Of a stretch of DNA of 50,615 nt, positions 7,051-14,741 are shown piece after piece. A model generated the notes under the pieces. That model saw only the letters and a list, made by a program, of their open reading frames with translations. It searched no databases and was not told the DNA's origin. A program made the position numbers and the translations under genes. The stretch spans positions 1 to 50,615 of IMG/VR virus record IMGVR_UViG_3300035670_000307; one strand, given 5' to 3'. The first letter of the stretch is position 1, and the number at the start of each line of letters is the position of its first letter. Source of the DNA: a virus.

Positions 7051-7839
7051 CTAGTTCCCCAGAGCCCTCTCCACTGCAGCATCGATCAGCCTGATAGCCT
7101 TCTGCGGGATCTTCTCCTTGCCGAAGCGCATACCGTCCTTCTTGAAGTGCAGGCGCGGGTTATTATAGTCTGCTTCCTTAGAGAAGCGGACTATAAGCTT
7201 GGTTTTCCAGCGATATTTCAGCTTACCGCCAAACCATTTTCCAGGCAGACCCCGGCGTCCCTTGGTCACAGCCTTCGAAAGCTTGGTCAGCTCCCAGATA
7301 CCGTCGACTTCAGGGAACCTGGCCTGTCCGCCATGATTCTTGAGCTTGAAGATGCGATAGAGCTTGGTGCCGGCCGGGTAGGCTGACTTACCGCTGCCCT
7401 TGAACTTGGCGACACGCTTGGGCGTCTTGGACAGCCACTTACGCTGCCAGCCGCCCTTGCCATAACCGCCACCATACTGGTCCTTCTCGCTTGCAGCGAT
7501 GGCAGCCGGGCCGTCCTTCTCGCCAGCCTTGTGCTTTTTGACGCCGCCGTATTCAGGGTATTCCAGATACTCTGCTTGCTTTGGCCTCACGTAAGCACGG
7601 GATTCTAGCACGGGTTGCCCGCGCTTTACGCCATCCCAGTCATAAGCACCACGTGTGAATGTTCGAGGCCGGTCGATATCCTGATCAATCCTGCCTTTCT
7701 TGTATTCCACGTAGTCCTTGGCGCCATAGGTCAGCGCGCTTGCTATGGCTTTCTCGACTTCACGCTCTGATAGGCCACGCATACGCGCAGCAAGAATGGC
7801 CATTTTTGGCGACTTAACTGTGACCGTGACGAAGCTCAT
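7051..7839 (-). CDS. Virion morphogenesis-like protein (tail/neck completion)
   Basis: The 262-residue basic protein has an N-terminal helix (ALTYGAKDYV) and then a DRPRTFTRGA segment followed by VRPKQAEYLEYPEYGG. This order matches a family of phage tail or neck completion proteins (minor tail Z / HK97 gp10-like), as I remember them; the remaining basic Gly- and Lys-rich part is unfamiliar. It is the only leftward gene among rightward early genes and lies far from the tail module. A promoter at 7846-7874 ends 6 bases before the ATG, so the mRNA may be leaderless. Confidence 0.55.
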   Translation of the reverse strand: MSFVTVTVKSPKMAILAARMRGLSEREVEKAIASALTYGAKDYVEYKKGRIDQDIDRPRTFTRGAYDWDGVKRGQPVLESRAYVRPKQAEYLEYPEYGGVKKHKAGEKDGPAAIAASEKDQYGGGYGKGGWQRKWLSKTPKRVAKFKGSGKSAYPAGTKLYRIFKLKNHGGQARFPEVDGIWELTKLSKAVTKGRRGLPGKWFGGKLKYRWKTKLIVRFSKEADYNNPRLHFKKDGMRFGKEKIPQKAIRLIDAAVERALGN

Positions 7840-7845
7840 GCCTGG

Positions 7846-7874
7846 ATCATACAGGAATAGGTAAAAAAATGCTA
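7846..7874 (-). promoter_or_regulatory. Leaderless-type promoter for the 7839 gene
   Basis: TAGCAT and TATGAT are separated by 17 bases. The -10 box ends 6 bases before the ATG, and no Shine-Dalgarno is present. The -35 box is part of a TTCTAGCA element. Confidence 0.5.
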
Positions 7875-7892
7875 GAACGGCGAATTTTTCGC

Positions 7893-7921
7893 TTGGCGTC
7901 TAGCAAAAATAGCATTATTAT
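7893..7921 (+). promoter_or_regulatory. Promoter of the replication operon
   Basis: TTGGCG and TATTAT are separated by 17 bases. The spacer contains TCTAGCA. The first gene starts 26 bases downstream and has a normal GAGGGAG ribosome site. This promoter lies back to back with the one at 7846-7874. Confidence 0.6.
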
Positions 7922-7947
7922 TCCTATCCAGCGAGGGAGAATATCAA

Positions 7948-8535
7948 ATGTCGTCATCAGGTGATGTATCTAACGGACCAAACCTGCCGAAACTGCGCCC
8001 TGAAGACATATCCGATGACAGTCTTAGACTTCTCGCTGCTGACATAATCAACGACGCGATCAAGAAAGCCAAGCAAGAGCTGGTGCATGATCCATATAGT
8101 TTCGGCCGAAATCAGCGCTTCCTCTTGAACTACCATACCGAATGCATTGAACAGAATCCTTCCTTCCTTCCCGTCTGGCTCGCCTGCTTAGGCTTGGATG
8201 TTACATTTTTTGTCGAGTGGGCAGAGACATTCCTCGACAGCTTCGCTCAAGAAATTATCGCTTCAGGCAAGATCGTCCCTATCAAAAAGCGCTCACGGGT
8301 CGGACGGGGTAAGTCTGCACAGCAGGCTAACAGCGCGACAGAATACGATGATGATGATCTCGACGAAGAGATTGAGCAGATCATCGAAGAAACCGACGCC
8401 AAGGTTTTAACCAAGATCAATCTGGAACTCTGGGTAAAACTCCCAGTCCACCACGCCCCACCACGCGACAAGATCCGCGTGCGGCAAAGCAAGGATCCCA
8501 GCGCAGACCAGTTCGAGCTTCTGGTCGCTGCCTGA
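7948..8535 (+). CDS. First gene of the replication operon, 195 aa
   Basis: Unknown function. The first 110 residues look helical; a basic patch (KKRSRVGRGK) precedes an acidic block (DDDDLDEEIEQIIEE), and the last 50 residues may be beta strands. Such charged linkers are common in DNA-binding or ssDNA-binding accessory proteins. The start has GAGGGAG at a good distance and a promoter just upstream. Its place before the helicase and primase suggests a replication role, perhaps a loader or origin protein; this is an inference. Confidence 0.7.
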   Translation: MSSSGDVSNGPNLPKLRPEDISDDSLRLLAADIINDAIKKAKQELVHDPYSFGRNQRFLLNYHTECIEQNPSFLPVWLACLGLDVTFFVEWAETFLDSFAQEIIASGKIVPIKKRSRVGRGKSAQQANSATEYDDDDLDEEIEQIIEETDAKVLTKINLELWVKLPVHHAPPRDKIRVRQSKDPSADQFELLVAA

Positions 8536-8602
8536 ATAACTGAATCCCGCCCGATCCTGATCTTGGGTCGCGCCATAGTCGTGTCATCGAAGGAGACGTT
8601 CA

Positions 8603-9523
8603 ATGGACAATATAATTCCGATCCGGCTTAACACACCGGAATCGTTCAAGACGCTTGCATCAAAGTCGACACACAACTTTCGGTTCCCATTCATTTTCGA
8701 TGGCACTGAAACTGAAGGTGCGACGGTCGACTGGACCGTCAAGAACCTTCTGATCGGCGGCGGCGTCTCTGCGGTCTATGGAGCACCGAAGAGCGGCAAG
8801 AGCTTCTTCGCTCAAGATCTGGCAGAACGCGTTTCCAGAGGTATGTCGTTCTTCGGACGCCGCACGAAGCCCGGACTGGTCATCTACATGTGCGGTGAAG
8901 GCATTGCCGGATTCAAGCGTCGCATGACAGCATGGCGCGAAGTGAACGATCAGGATCCCAGCCGCAATTTCATCATGATGCCAGCCACCTTCAATCTGGT
9001 ATCGGACACCGACGCTATCGATGCCGTCATTGCCGATATCAAGGCGATCTGCGTGCACATGAACCAGCCGGTCGCCATGATCGTGGTCGACACGCTCAAT
9101 CGCTACTTCGGCGGCAATGACGAGAACAGCGCATCTGACATGAGCTGCTTCGTTTCATCCATTGGCCGTATGCAGGAAGCTCTCGATCAGGCCTTCAACA
9201 TGCGCCCTCACGTGATGATCGTGCACCACACCGGCAAGAATGCATCTGACGGGATGCGTGGATCGAACGCCCTTCGTGGCGCTCTCGATTGCTCCATCGA
9301 AGTGATGGCCAATGAAGACGGTATCCGACAGGCACGCGTGGTCGACATGAAGGACGGCGGCAATATCGATCCCATGTATTATCGCCTTCGCAGCATCAAG
9401 CTTGGCGATGACGAGGATGGCGAAGCTATCTACAGCTGCGCAGTGGAACGCACTTCCATCGAAGGGCCGTTCGAAACTGAAAAGCCGAAGGGTCGTGGCC
9501 CTGCCAAGAAGGCCGCTGCCTGA
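8603..9523 (+). CDS. RepA-like / AAA_25 replicative helicase
   Basis: The 306-residue protein has a RecA-like core: Walker A GAPKSGKS (about residue 58), Walker B MIVVDTL (about 158), a VHHTGK motif and RGSNALRGALD. This order is typical of RSF1010 RepA-like hexameric helicases (AAA_25). It would unwind DNA at the fork together with the primase encoded directly downstream, whose start shares one base with this stop. The start has AGGAG 7 bases upstream. The C-terminus is a short Lys- and Ala-rich tail. Confidence 0.85.
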   Translation: MDNIIPIRLNTPESFKTLASKSTHNFRFPFIFDGTETEGATVDWTVKNLLIGGGVSAVYGAPKSGKSFFAQDLAERVSRGMSFFGRRTKPGLVIYMCGEGIAGFKRRMTAWREVNDQDPSRNFIMMPATFNLVSDTDAIDAVIADIKAICVHMNQPVAMIVVDTLNRYFGGNDENSASDMSCFVSSIGRMQEALDQAFNMRPHVMIVHHTGKNASDGMRGSNALRGALDCSIEVMANEDGIRQARVVDMKDGGNIDPMYYRLRSIKLGDDEDGEAIYSCAVERTSIEGPFETEKPKGRGPAKKAAA

Positions 9524-10812
9524 TGTGGCGTGCTGCTCAACTTGCACAAATGATGAGCCGCCCGGGCAAGGGCAAGGCTCAAAAGAAGGGTTCGAGCTGG
9601 ATGGTCGTGTGCCCCGTGCATACCGACCAGAAACCATCGCTCAACCTGACTGACGGTCGCAAGGGATTGATCTGGCATTGCCACGCTGGATGCTCACAGG
9701 AAGAGGTTGGAGCTGCGATCCGGAGCATCACTTCGGGTCACACTCCCTCTCCAACCCGTGAGGCGGTCAAGACAAAGCAGGTCATCGAGATCCGGTCACA
9801 CCGGCCCACTATCGAAGATCTGCGAGACATAGGGCCAGGGTCATTCTTCCATTTCGAATATGGTGATCCTGCCAGTGTCTGGATATACAAGAACAGGGAA
9901 GGGCTATCCCTGTTCTATGTCGCCAGATACGAGACGCCAGACGGCAAGGAGATCGTGCCTTGGTCGTGGTATTCGAGCGATAATGGCCCGGTGAAATTCG
10001 GCATGAAGGCATGGCCGAAGGATCGCCCGCTCTATAATCTCGACAAGATTGCAGCACGTCCTGATGCCCCTGTCCTTTATGTGGAAGGCGAGAAGGCTGT
10101 TGCTCCTGCCGAGAGGCTGTTTCCGAACTTCGTGGTCACCACCCATCAGGGCGGGAGCAAGGCGCTAGAGAAGACCGATTTCAGCAGCCTGCGTGGTCGT
10201 CTTGTCATTATCCAGCCTGATGCAGACGAGCCGGGCAAGCTCATGGCAGAACGCCTTGCGATCGCTCTGGACGGCATTGCTAGAAAGGTGCTCCGACTGG
10301 ACTGGCCCAAGCAATGGCCGGACGCCAAGGATTATGTCCTGCGCAAAGGAGACGACTGTTTCGACCACGAGGCAGCCGGATGGACACGCGATCATCTGGT
10401 GCAGCTGAAAGAGGCTGGCAAGCTGAAGCTGGTGGAGCAGGACAGCGCTTCGAAGTTTGGCGAGGGCGAGCCGGGAGAGCATTGGGCAAAGGTGATGATG
10501 CGCAAGGATGAAACTTGTGCACTGGTTTGCTCTGGTAATGTGGTCGCAAGCGTGACCGGGAAGCAGTGGCGGGCTGTAGTGCCTTGGCTTGAGGCTGACT
10601 TCAATCGCCGGCTCGAGGCCAACCGTGCTCCACATGGTCGCTTCCCACGTTGGGAGAAAGAAGTCGACGTTGCTCCATTCATGGTCGCGGAAATCTACGG
10701 CCTGATGAAGCAGATAAACGTCGCCACAGATCCTGAATCAGCTCTCATGCTCCACATCCGCATGACCCCGTTTGCACGGTCACGCGCTTGGAAAAACAGA
10801 TCGGACAAGTGA
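9523..10812 (+). CDS. DNA primase with CHC2-like zinc finger and Toprim domain
   Basis: The N-terminal 70 residues hold a zinc-binding pattern (CPVH near residue 27, CHAGC near 50) as in DnaG-type primases. Around residues 190-245 a Toprim fold is marked by LYVEGEKAV and later IIQPDADEPG. The last 130 residues have no clear family. It should synthesise RNA primers for the phage fork. The start overlaps the helicase stop by one base (TGATG), so the two are translated together and probably act as one complex. Confidence 0.85.
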   Translation: MWRAAQLAQMMSRPGKGKAQKKGSSWMVVCPVHTDQKPSLNLTDGRKGLIWHCHAGCSQEEVGAAIRSITSGHTPSPTREAVKTKQVIEIRSHRPTIEDLRDIGPGSFFHFEYGDPASVWIYKNREGLSLFYVARYETPDGKEIVPWSWYSSDNGPVKFGMKAWPKDRPLYNLDKIAARPDAPVLYVEGEKAVAPAERLFPNFVVTTHQGGSKALEKTDFSSLRGRLVIIQPDADEPGKLMAERLAIALDGIARKVLRLDWPKQWPDAKDYVLRKGDDCFDHEAAGWTRDHLVQLKEAGKLKLVEQDSASKFGEGEPGEHWAKVMMRKDETCALVCSGNVVASVTGKQWRAVVPWLEADFNRRLEANRAPHGRFPRWEKEVDVAPFMVAEIYGLMKQINVATDPESALMLHIRMTPFARSRAWKNRSDK

Positions 10813-11315
10813 TGGCACAGAAGCGAAAGAAGGCCGGTGAGCCTATCATTATGAATCAAACCGAGTTCGAAAGACGGGTTAAAGCTGGTTATAAGCTGTC
10901 TGATAACGTGATAGTTCGAGGCACAGTTAATCTCGCACGTTGCACAAATTTGACGTCATTACCTAATAACCTGTTGGTTTGCGGGTGTCTGATCTTGTCT
11001 GGTTGCACAAGCTTGACATCGTTGCCTGATAAACTGATTGTTAAAAGATCGCTAATATTCCATGGTTGCACGGGTTTCGAAAAACCAAAGTTTGTTTCAG
11101 CTGATCGTTATTACACAGATTCAATATTTGTGTATCGAGATGAAAAATCTGTAGAAATTAAATTCCTTCTTCCTGAAATCGTCATCTCACAACTTCCCGG
11201 TCGTCGAATTGAAGAAGTGGTCGATCACTGGATGCTGGACGTTTCAGGTATCAGGGGTAGGACAATTGTGTCCGCTCGATCAGAAGAAAACTTCATCTCC
11301 ATAATATTGGATTGA
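10812..11315 (+). CDS. LRR-like protein, paralogue 2, 167 aa
   Basis: Two or three clear repeats (CTNLTSLPNNLLVCG, CTSLTSLPDKLIV) occupy about residues 33-90. The C-terminal module (LPEIVISQLPGRRIEEVVD, then HWMLDVSGIRG) closely matches that of the protein at 6481 and, less closely, that at 15400. I chose ATG 10812, which overlaps the primase stop (TGATG); ATG 10851 is an alternative with GGTGAG upstream. The gene is A/T-rich compared with the primase. Function unknown; it looks like an added gene at the end of the replication operon. Confidence 0.8.
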   Translation: MAQKRKKAGEPIIMNQTEFERRVKAGYKLSDNVIVRGTVNLARCTNLTSLPNNLLVCGCLILSGCTSLTSLPDKLIVKRSLIFHGCTGFEKPKFVSADRYYTDSIFVYRDEKSVEIKFLLPEIVISQLPGRRIEEVVDHWMLDVSGIRGRTIVSARSEENFISIILD

Positions 11316-11326
11316 ACTCCCCTTAT

Positions 11327-11356
11327 TTGAAAACCTTCTAGCACTTCTAGCATAAT
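11327..11356 (+). promoter_or_regulatory. Promoter of the methyltransferase gene
   Basis: TTGAAA and CATAAT are separated by 18 bases. The spacer carries two tandem TTCTAGCA half-sites 9 bases apart, the clearest example of the candidate operator in this genome. Confidence 0.6.
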
Positions 11357-11385
11357 TACTCCCTAAGCGGCTAGGGAGTGGCTGT

Positions 11386-12333
11386 GTGGCAGCGTATTAC
11401 AACGAGATCGATCCTTACGCTGCTCAATGGCTTCGCAATCTGATCAAGGCCGGACACATCGCCTCGGGTGATGTGGATGAACGCAGCATCCGGGATGTGA
11501 AGTCTGATGACCTACGCGGCTACACACAATGTCATTTCTTCGCTGGAATTGGCGTCTGGAGCCATGCTCTACGAAGAGCAGGGTGGTCAGATGACGTTCC
11601 TGTTTGGACTGGATCCTGCCCCTGCCAGCCCTTCAGTATCGCTGGCAAGCAAGGCGGGTTCGAAGATGACCGCCACCTTTGGCCAGTCTGGTTCGATCTC
11701 ATCAAAGAGTGCCGCCCTGCAGTCGTCCTTGGAGAGCAGGTTGCGAGCGCTCTCGAGTGGATCGATCTTGTATCGTCTGACTTGGAAGGACAGGATTACG
11801 CCTTCGGGGCGTCGGATCTGTGCGCTGCGGGCTTCGACGGTGCGCACATCAGGCAGCGACTCTACTTCTGCGCATCAGATGAAAGGGTGGATCACACCAG
11901 CTCAAAGAGACTGGAAGGATACGCCTGGTATGGCCGTAGTAAGCCAGACAGGGCGCAAGAGGCTGGATCAGCTGCCGAGAGAAGCGGGCTTGGCTGGTTG
12001 GCCAACTCCGACAGTAGGGAACGCCAGCGGGTCGCAGATGGCGAAGGATGCGAGCACGACGGGTCGCAGGCCGGATGGCAGCAAAGCGACAGTGAGCTTG
12101 AATCAGGTAGCATCACAGATCGTCCCTGTCCGCCTATGCTCGGACGGAACCCTGCTGACTGGCTATTCTGCAGAGATGGAAAGTGGCGGCCGGTTGAACC
12201 CGGCACATTCCCGATGGCTCATGAGATTGCCCAAAGAGTGGGACGATTGCGCGCCTACGGCAATGCCATAGATGCCGAAACAGCTACTGCATTTTGCACA
12301 GCTGCGAGACAATCCATTATGCAGGCTGCATAA
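11386..12333 (+). CDS. C5 cytosine DNA methyltransferase
   Basis: Motif I (FFAGIG, about residue 51), catalytic motif IV (GSCPCQPFS, with the nucleophilic Cys, about residue 83), motif VI in the form VVLGEQV, motif VIII (RQRLYF) and a motif IX/X region (RLRAYGNAID) occur in the right order. The enzyme methylates C5 of cytosine and probably protects phage DNA from host restriction. The 315 residues are normal for phage enzymes. The GTG start follows AGGGAG. Motif VI has G in place of the usual E of ENV and Q in place of N. A second long frame is nested within this gene. Confidence 0.9.
   Translation: MAAYYNEIDPYAAQWLRNLIKAGHIASGDVDERSIRDVKSDDLRGYTQCHFFAGIGVWSHALRRAGWSDDVPVWTGSCPCQPFSIAGKQGGFEDDRHLWPVWFDLIKECRPAVVLGEQVASALEWIDLVSSDLEGQDYAFGASDLCAAGFDGAHIRQRLYFCASDERVDHTSSKRLEGYAWYGRSKPDRAQEAGSAAERSGLGWLANSDSRERQRVADGEGCEHDGSQAGWQQSDSELESGSITDRPCPPMLGRNPADWLFCRDGKWRPVEPGTFPMAHEIAQRVGRLRAYGNAIDAETATAFCTAARQSIMQAA
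11591..12271 (+). CDS. Nested overlapping gene inside the methyltransferase, 226 aa
   Basis: This frame lies wholly inside the methyltransferase gene, in a different rightward register. Its product starts MTFLFGLDPAPASPS and contains LTWKDRITPSGR, QRDWKDTPGM, RLDQLPR, GWPTPTVGN and LNPAHSRWLMRLP-x-EWDDC. I recognise this pattern from a phage protein family usually annotated as hypothetical or methyltransferase-associated. GGGTGG lies 4 bases before the ATG at 11591. Both frames therefore look like real proteins. The role is unknown; a methyltransferase partner or target-specificity factor is possible. Confidence 0.6.
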   Translation: MTFLFGLDPAPASPSVSLASKAGSKMTATFGQSGSISSKSAALQSSLESRLRALSSGSILYRLTWKDRITPSGRRICALRASTVRTSGSDSTSAHQMKGWITPAQRDWKDTPGMAVVSQTGRKRLDQLPREAGLAGWPTPTVGNASGSQMAKDASTTGRRPDGSKATVSLNQVASQIVPVRLCSDGTLLTGYSAEMESGGRLNPAHSRWLMRLPKEWDDCAPTAMP

Positions 12334-12420
12334 CCACCAAACTGGCTGATATTTTTCTTGACGGATTTTTCCGCAGAAATGCGTGCCCGTTAATATCTTC
12401 GTTAATTTCTGCAGACTCAT

Positions 12421-12436
12421 GTGGCAAAAATGCCAC
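12421..12436. promoter_or_regulatory. Perfect 16-bp palindrome, candidate operator
   Basis: GTGGCA-AAAA-TGCCAC lies in the 254-base gap upstream of the Cro/CI-like regulator, about 90 bases before its putative promoter. A further TGCCAC half-site like sequence occurs near 12480. It is a plausible operator for that regulator; no terminator T run follows. Confidence 0.45.
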
Positions 12437-12509
12437 TTGTCAATTCGTGCTGCTCGAACGTATCAGAACGGGTCACTTGCCACTCTGGCCTGTTTAACCC
12501 TCGTTCTGC

Positions 12510-12539
12510 CAGTTGCCGCTTGCAAAAATCGCATATAAC
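12510..12539 (+). promoter_or_regulatory. Weak promoter for the regulator gene
   Basis: A TATAAC box follows AAAATCGCA, as in the promoter at 4367-4395. The best-spaced -35 is CAGTTG at 18 bases; TTGCCG lies at only 15. Confidence 0.4.
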
Positions 12540-12587
12540 ATCATCATACATCACACATTCATGGAAACATATCAGGGGTTCAACGAT

Positions 12588-13019
12588 ATGTCCGATTTCG
12601 AATATGCACCAGTTGAAGGCGACGGACTTTTATCAATCAGCGCTAGAGAGCGTCGCAACAAGATTAAGCAGGTTCTGGGGGATGCACTCACACGCGAGCT
12701 CTCCAATGCAGGGATGACGCAGAAGGATCTGGCTACCAAGACCGGCATGCAGGAATACGAGGTCAGCCGCTACGTGCTGGGCAAGTCGACTGCAAAGCCT
12801 GCCAAGGTCGAAGCTATGGCGAAGGCTATCGGCATATCGCCTGACAAGCTTGTTCCAGGCTACGTCAGCAAACAGATGCCAGCCGGAATGGCGATCCAGT
12901 TCAAGAAGCTCGATACTGGCAACGTCTGGGTAGAGTTTTCTGGGGCGTTTGATCAGGACACCACGTCAAAGCTGCTCGAGATCATGAGCAAGGTGCAGAT
13001 CGGGGAGAATGCAGGCTAA
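12588..13019 (+). CDS. Cro/CI-like HTH transcriptional regulator, 143 aa
   Basis: A helix-turn-helix of the XRE type covers about residues 33-85 (MTQKDLATKTGM, then EVSRYVLGKS). The C-terminal 50 residues may form an oligomerisation module. There is no LexA-like serine protease domain, so it is not a self-cleaving CI. I chose ATG 12588 because AGGGG lies 9 bases upstream; ATG 12561 lacks a site. It is the best candidate for the repressor or Cro protein that binds the operators of this genome. Confidence 0.75.
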   Translation: MSDFEYAPVEGDGLLSISARERRNKIKQVLGDALTRELSNAGMTQKDLATKTGMQEYEVSRYVLGKSTAKPAKVEAMAKAIGISPDKLVPGYVSKQMPAGMAIQFKKLDTGNVWVEFSGAFDQDTTSKLLEIMSKVQIGENAG

Positions 13020-13138
13020 TTCGCATTCTGAAGGCCGCCGTCTTAAAATAATTTCGCAAACGCTTGGTGGAACGAGAAGTCGCTCCTAAGAGCATTGCCC
13101 AAGGGGATTGTCCGCTTGGGTTAGCGGAGTAGAAGACG

Positions 13139-13399
13139 GTGGCTGATGAGCCTGCAACTGTAGACACGGTAATAACCGTGATGAGCGACGGATCATTCCG
13201 TGTCGCTGAATTCGATGGGGAGACTGACGCATACCGGGTTATTGAGTTTGATAACCCTGACGGCATGTGCCCCGGTTCAATCATAGGCAAGTATGTCGAC
13301 GGTGATCTTGCGCTTCCACTGGAAGTGTCGAGAGTGACGATCCGGCGCCAGAACACTGGTGGATTGAATGTCATCCCCTTTGAGCCAAAGGGGGCATGA
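13139..13399 (+). CDS. Small protein of unknown function, 86 aa
   Basis: The GTG start at 13139 follows GGAG. The product is acidic and probably mainly beta-strand (alternating V, I and charged residues). The gap before it holds an imperfect CCCAA/TTGGG stem. It ends 3 bases before the excisionase-like gene, so the two are likely co-transcribed. Confidence 0.6.
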   Translation: MADEPATVDTVITVMSDGSFRVAEFDGETDAYRVIEFDNPDGMCPGSIIGKYVDGDLALPLEVSRVTIRRQNTGGLNVIPFEPKGA

Positions 13400-13402
13400 T
13401 CG

Positions 13403-13639
13403 ATGACGACCTTAACACCGGGCGAAGACGAGCCCATCACCCTCTCCCAGTATGCAGAGCTTACGCAGCGTTCGATCAGGTCGGTCAATCGCGACGTAAA
13501 GGCTGGGAGAATACCGGCTTGGAAGGATCCCACGATCAAGCGTTCGAAGGTGACCAGCCTTGGCGCTATTCGCCGGATCCGGGAGGCAGCTGCAGCGAAG
13601 GCAGAAAAGGCCTTTATGCAGAAGGCCAAGCTTACCTGA
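13403..13639 (+). CDS. Excisionase-like small HTH protein, 78 aa
   Basis: ITLSQYAELTQRSIRSVNRDVKAGRIPAWK is, in pattern, a winged-helix or MerR/Xis-type DNA-binding helix pair followed by a basic tail (the 30 residues from about position 12). Size, charge and position about 1 kb from attP fit an excisionase that directs the integrase towards excision. It could equally be a small regulator. A frame starting at 13396 in another register covers the same DNA and was rejected, because the helix-turn-helix appears only in this one. Confidence 0.55.
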   Translation: MTTLTPGEDEPITLSQYAELTQRSIRSVNRDVKAGRIPAWKDPTIKRSKVTSLGAIRRIREAAAAKAEKAFMQKAKLT

Positions 13640-13657
13640 ATAGATCTACAATCGGAT

Positions 13658-13694
13658 GAAACGGCTATGCTCTATCAAGGGTGTAGCCGTTTTC
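13658..13694 (+). terminator. Rho-independent terminator
   Basis: AAACGGCTA and TAGCCGTTT form a 9-bp stem with a 16-base loop, followed by a short T run. It lies 19 bases after the excisionase-like gene and directly before a strong promoter. Confidence 0.6.
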
Positions 13695-13698
13695 GCAT

Positions 13699-13727
13699 TT
13701 GACAGCTATTAAATGATCGAGTATGAT
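13699..13727 (+). promoter_or_regulatory. Strong sigma70-like promoter
   Basis: A consensus TTGACA is separated by 17 bases from TATGAT. It would drive the gene at 13753, whose ATG follows GGGAGA. Confidence 0.75.
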
Positions 13728-13752
13728 ATTTTTCTGATTTCGGGAGAATATC

Positions 13753-14088
13753 ATGAGAAACAAGCACGACGCGCTGGTATCAGCTGCGAACTCCTTCGTT
13801 CATCAATATTTCGGGCGTCACGCTCGCTCACACCTGGTCGCAGAACATCATGTGGAAGTTTTGTGGACACATCCTCACTCCGGCACACTGCATCGCATCA
13901 AGGTGTGGTCAGAAAGCTATGAGGGCACCAGCCGTCTGCTCTGGTCATATATGGATGATGACGGATCATTCGGCCGCACGCGTGACAACAAGGACGATCC
14001 TGTTGTCTTGGTGAAGTGGAACGAAGGATCGGACAAGGAACCTAAGGTTTCTGTCTTTCTTTCTCTAGCTGCTCAACTCGACGCTTGA
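13753..14088 (+). CDS. Protein of unknown function under a strong promoter, 111 aa
   Basis: The product is rich in His, Trp and aromatic residues; its middle (HVEVLWTHPHSGTLH, then RIKVWSE) suggests beta strands. No family was recognised. With a consensus promoter, its own terminator upstream and a good ribosome site, it is a single-gene unit that could be expressed from the prophage, as lysogenic conversion genes often are. That is an inference. Confidence 0.7.
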   Translation: MRNKHDALVSAANSFVHQYFGRHARSHLVAEHHVEVLWTHPHSGTLHRIKVWSESYEGTSRLLWSYMDDDGSFGRTRDNKDDPVVLVKWNEGSDKEPKVSVFLSLAAQLDA

Positions 14089-14158
14089 GCAGGCTTACCT
14101 CGGCAGCGAGGTCATTGATCATCTTGAGCATTTCGAGATTGTCCATGCCCCGCTGCAT
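14042..14158 (-). CDS. Short coiled-coil peptide, 38 aa
   Basis: On the minus strand a 38-residue frame encodes an almost perfect heptad pattern (LEMLKMINDLAAEVSLLK, then RVEQLEKE), similar to the small SlyX-type coiled-coil proteins. It overlaps the 3' end of the rightward 111-aa gene by 47 bases. An internal ATG at 14146 is an alternative start; neither has a strong ribosome site. The protein-like quality of the sequence is the main evidence. Confidence 0.4.
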   Translation of the reverse strand: MQRGMDNLEMLKMINDLAAEVSLLKRRVEQLEKERQKP

Positions 14159-14188
14159 AGCTGAAAACCGTTAACGAAGGATTTGAGC

Positions 14189-14515
14189 GTGAGCGAGCCA
14201 CAGGTCAAAGAGCAAAGTGCAGAATGTTACGAATCCTTTGGGCGTTTCGCCTTTCATTACAGGTGTAACGTCATAGATTATGAGATCTTGATCGAAGCCT
14301 TCAAGATAGCTGAAAATCTTACGCCAGCGCAGGAAAGAGCTGTGAAGATAGGTATTCGACCTGATGGCAAAGGCAAGTGGCCTCTCATTAGCGCACTGAT
14401 TGAGAAGAAGCTCTTTGCCTCTGGGCCGTATGGCGGTGAGTGGCATATCACCGGTATCGGCAAGCTTGTTCGTAATATCGTGAATGGCGAAATCACTAAG
14501 ACAAGTGTCGCATAG
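14189..14515 (+). CDS. Protein of unknown function beside attP, 108 aa
   Basis: The GTG start at 14189 has AAGGA 8 bases upstream; a TTG at 14183 lies too close. The product is soluble, with no recognised motif. It ends 5 bases before the first arm-type repeat of attP. It may be non-essential, since genes flanking attP commonly are. Confidence 0.6.
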   Translation: MSEPQVKEQSAECYESFGRFAFHYRCNVIDYEILIEAFKIAENLTPAQERAVKIGIRPDGKGKWPLISALIEKKLFASGPYGGEWHITGIGKLVRNIVNGEITKTSVA

Positions 14516-14520
14516 GGCGA

Positions 14521-14541
14521 ATCGTGTGCACATCGTGTGCA
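14521..14541 (+). promoter_or_regulatory. Left arm-type integrase sites
   Basis: Two direct copies of ATCGTGTGCA start at 14521 and 14532, 11 bases apart, on the left side of the attP core. Three matching copies lie on the right side. This is the arrangement of lambda-type arm sites bound by the integrase N-terminal domain. Confidence 0.75.
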
Positions 14542-14691
14542 CGAAGGACGACAAGAGTTGTCCAACAAGTGTCCGACTCGTTGTTTTTCCGTGACTTGCA
14601 GCGTCCTGCTATTGTCGCTATTATCTGTGGATAGCCTTTGGGTTCGAGGGGTATAACCCCCGAAACCCGCAGAAAACCTAGGTTTTTGGTG

Positions 14692-14741
14692 TGGTAGCGG
14701 AGGAGGGACTCGAACCCCCGACACGCGGATTATGATTCCGC
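14692..14741 (-). other. attP core identical to the 3' half of tRNA-Met(CAU)
   Basis: Read on the minus strand, 50 bases give an anticodon stem GCGGA, loop ATCATAA with anticodon CAT, a T-arm GGGGGTTCGAGTCCC and a 3' end GCTACCA. The 5' half of the tRNA is absent: homology stops at the anticodon stem. Integrases often use the 3' part of a tRNA gene as attB so that insertion restores it. The core therefore points to a host tRNA-Met gene with alphaproteobacterial features as the insertion site. Confidence 0.85.

Noticed and set aside
13020-13138. A riboswitch or small RNA in the gap
   Set aside because: Only an imperfect CCCAA/TTGGG stem is visible and no known motif can be matched by eye.
13396-13659. 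An 87-codon frame overlapping the excisionase-like gene
   Set aside because: Its ATG overlaps the previous stop, but the helix-turn-helix is found only in the frame from 13403.
14692-14741. A tRNA-Met gene
   Set aside because: Only the anticodon stem-loop, T-arm and 3' end are present; the D-arm and 5' acceptor strand are missing, so it cannot be a working tRNA and is better read as attP core.
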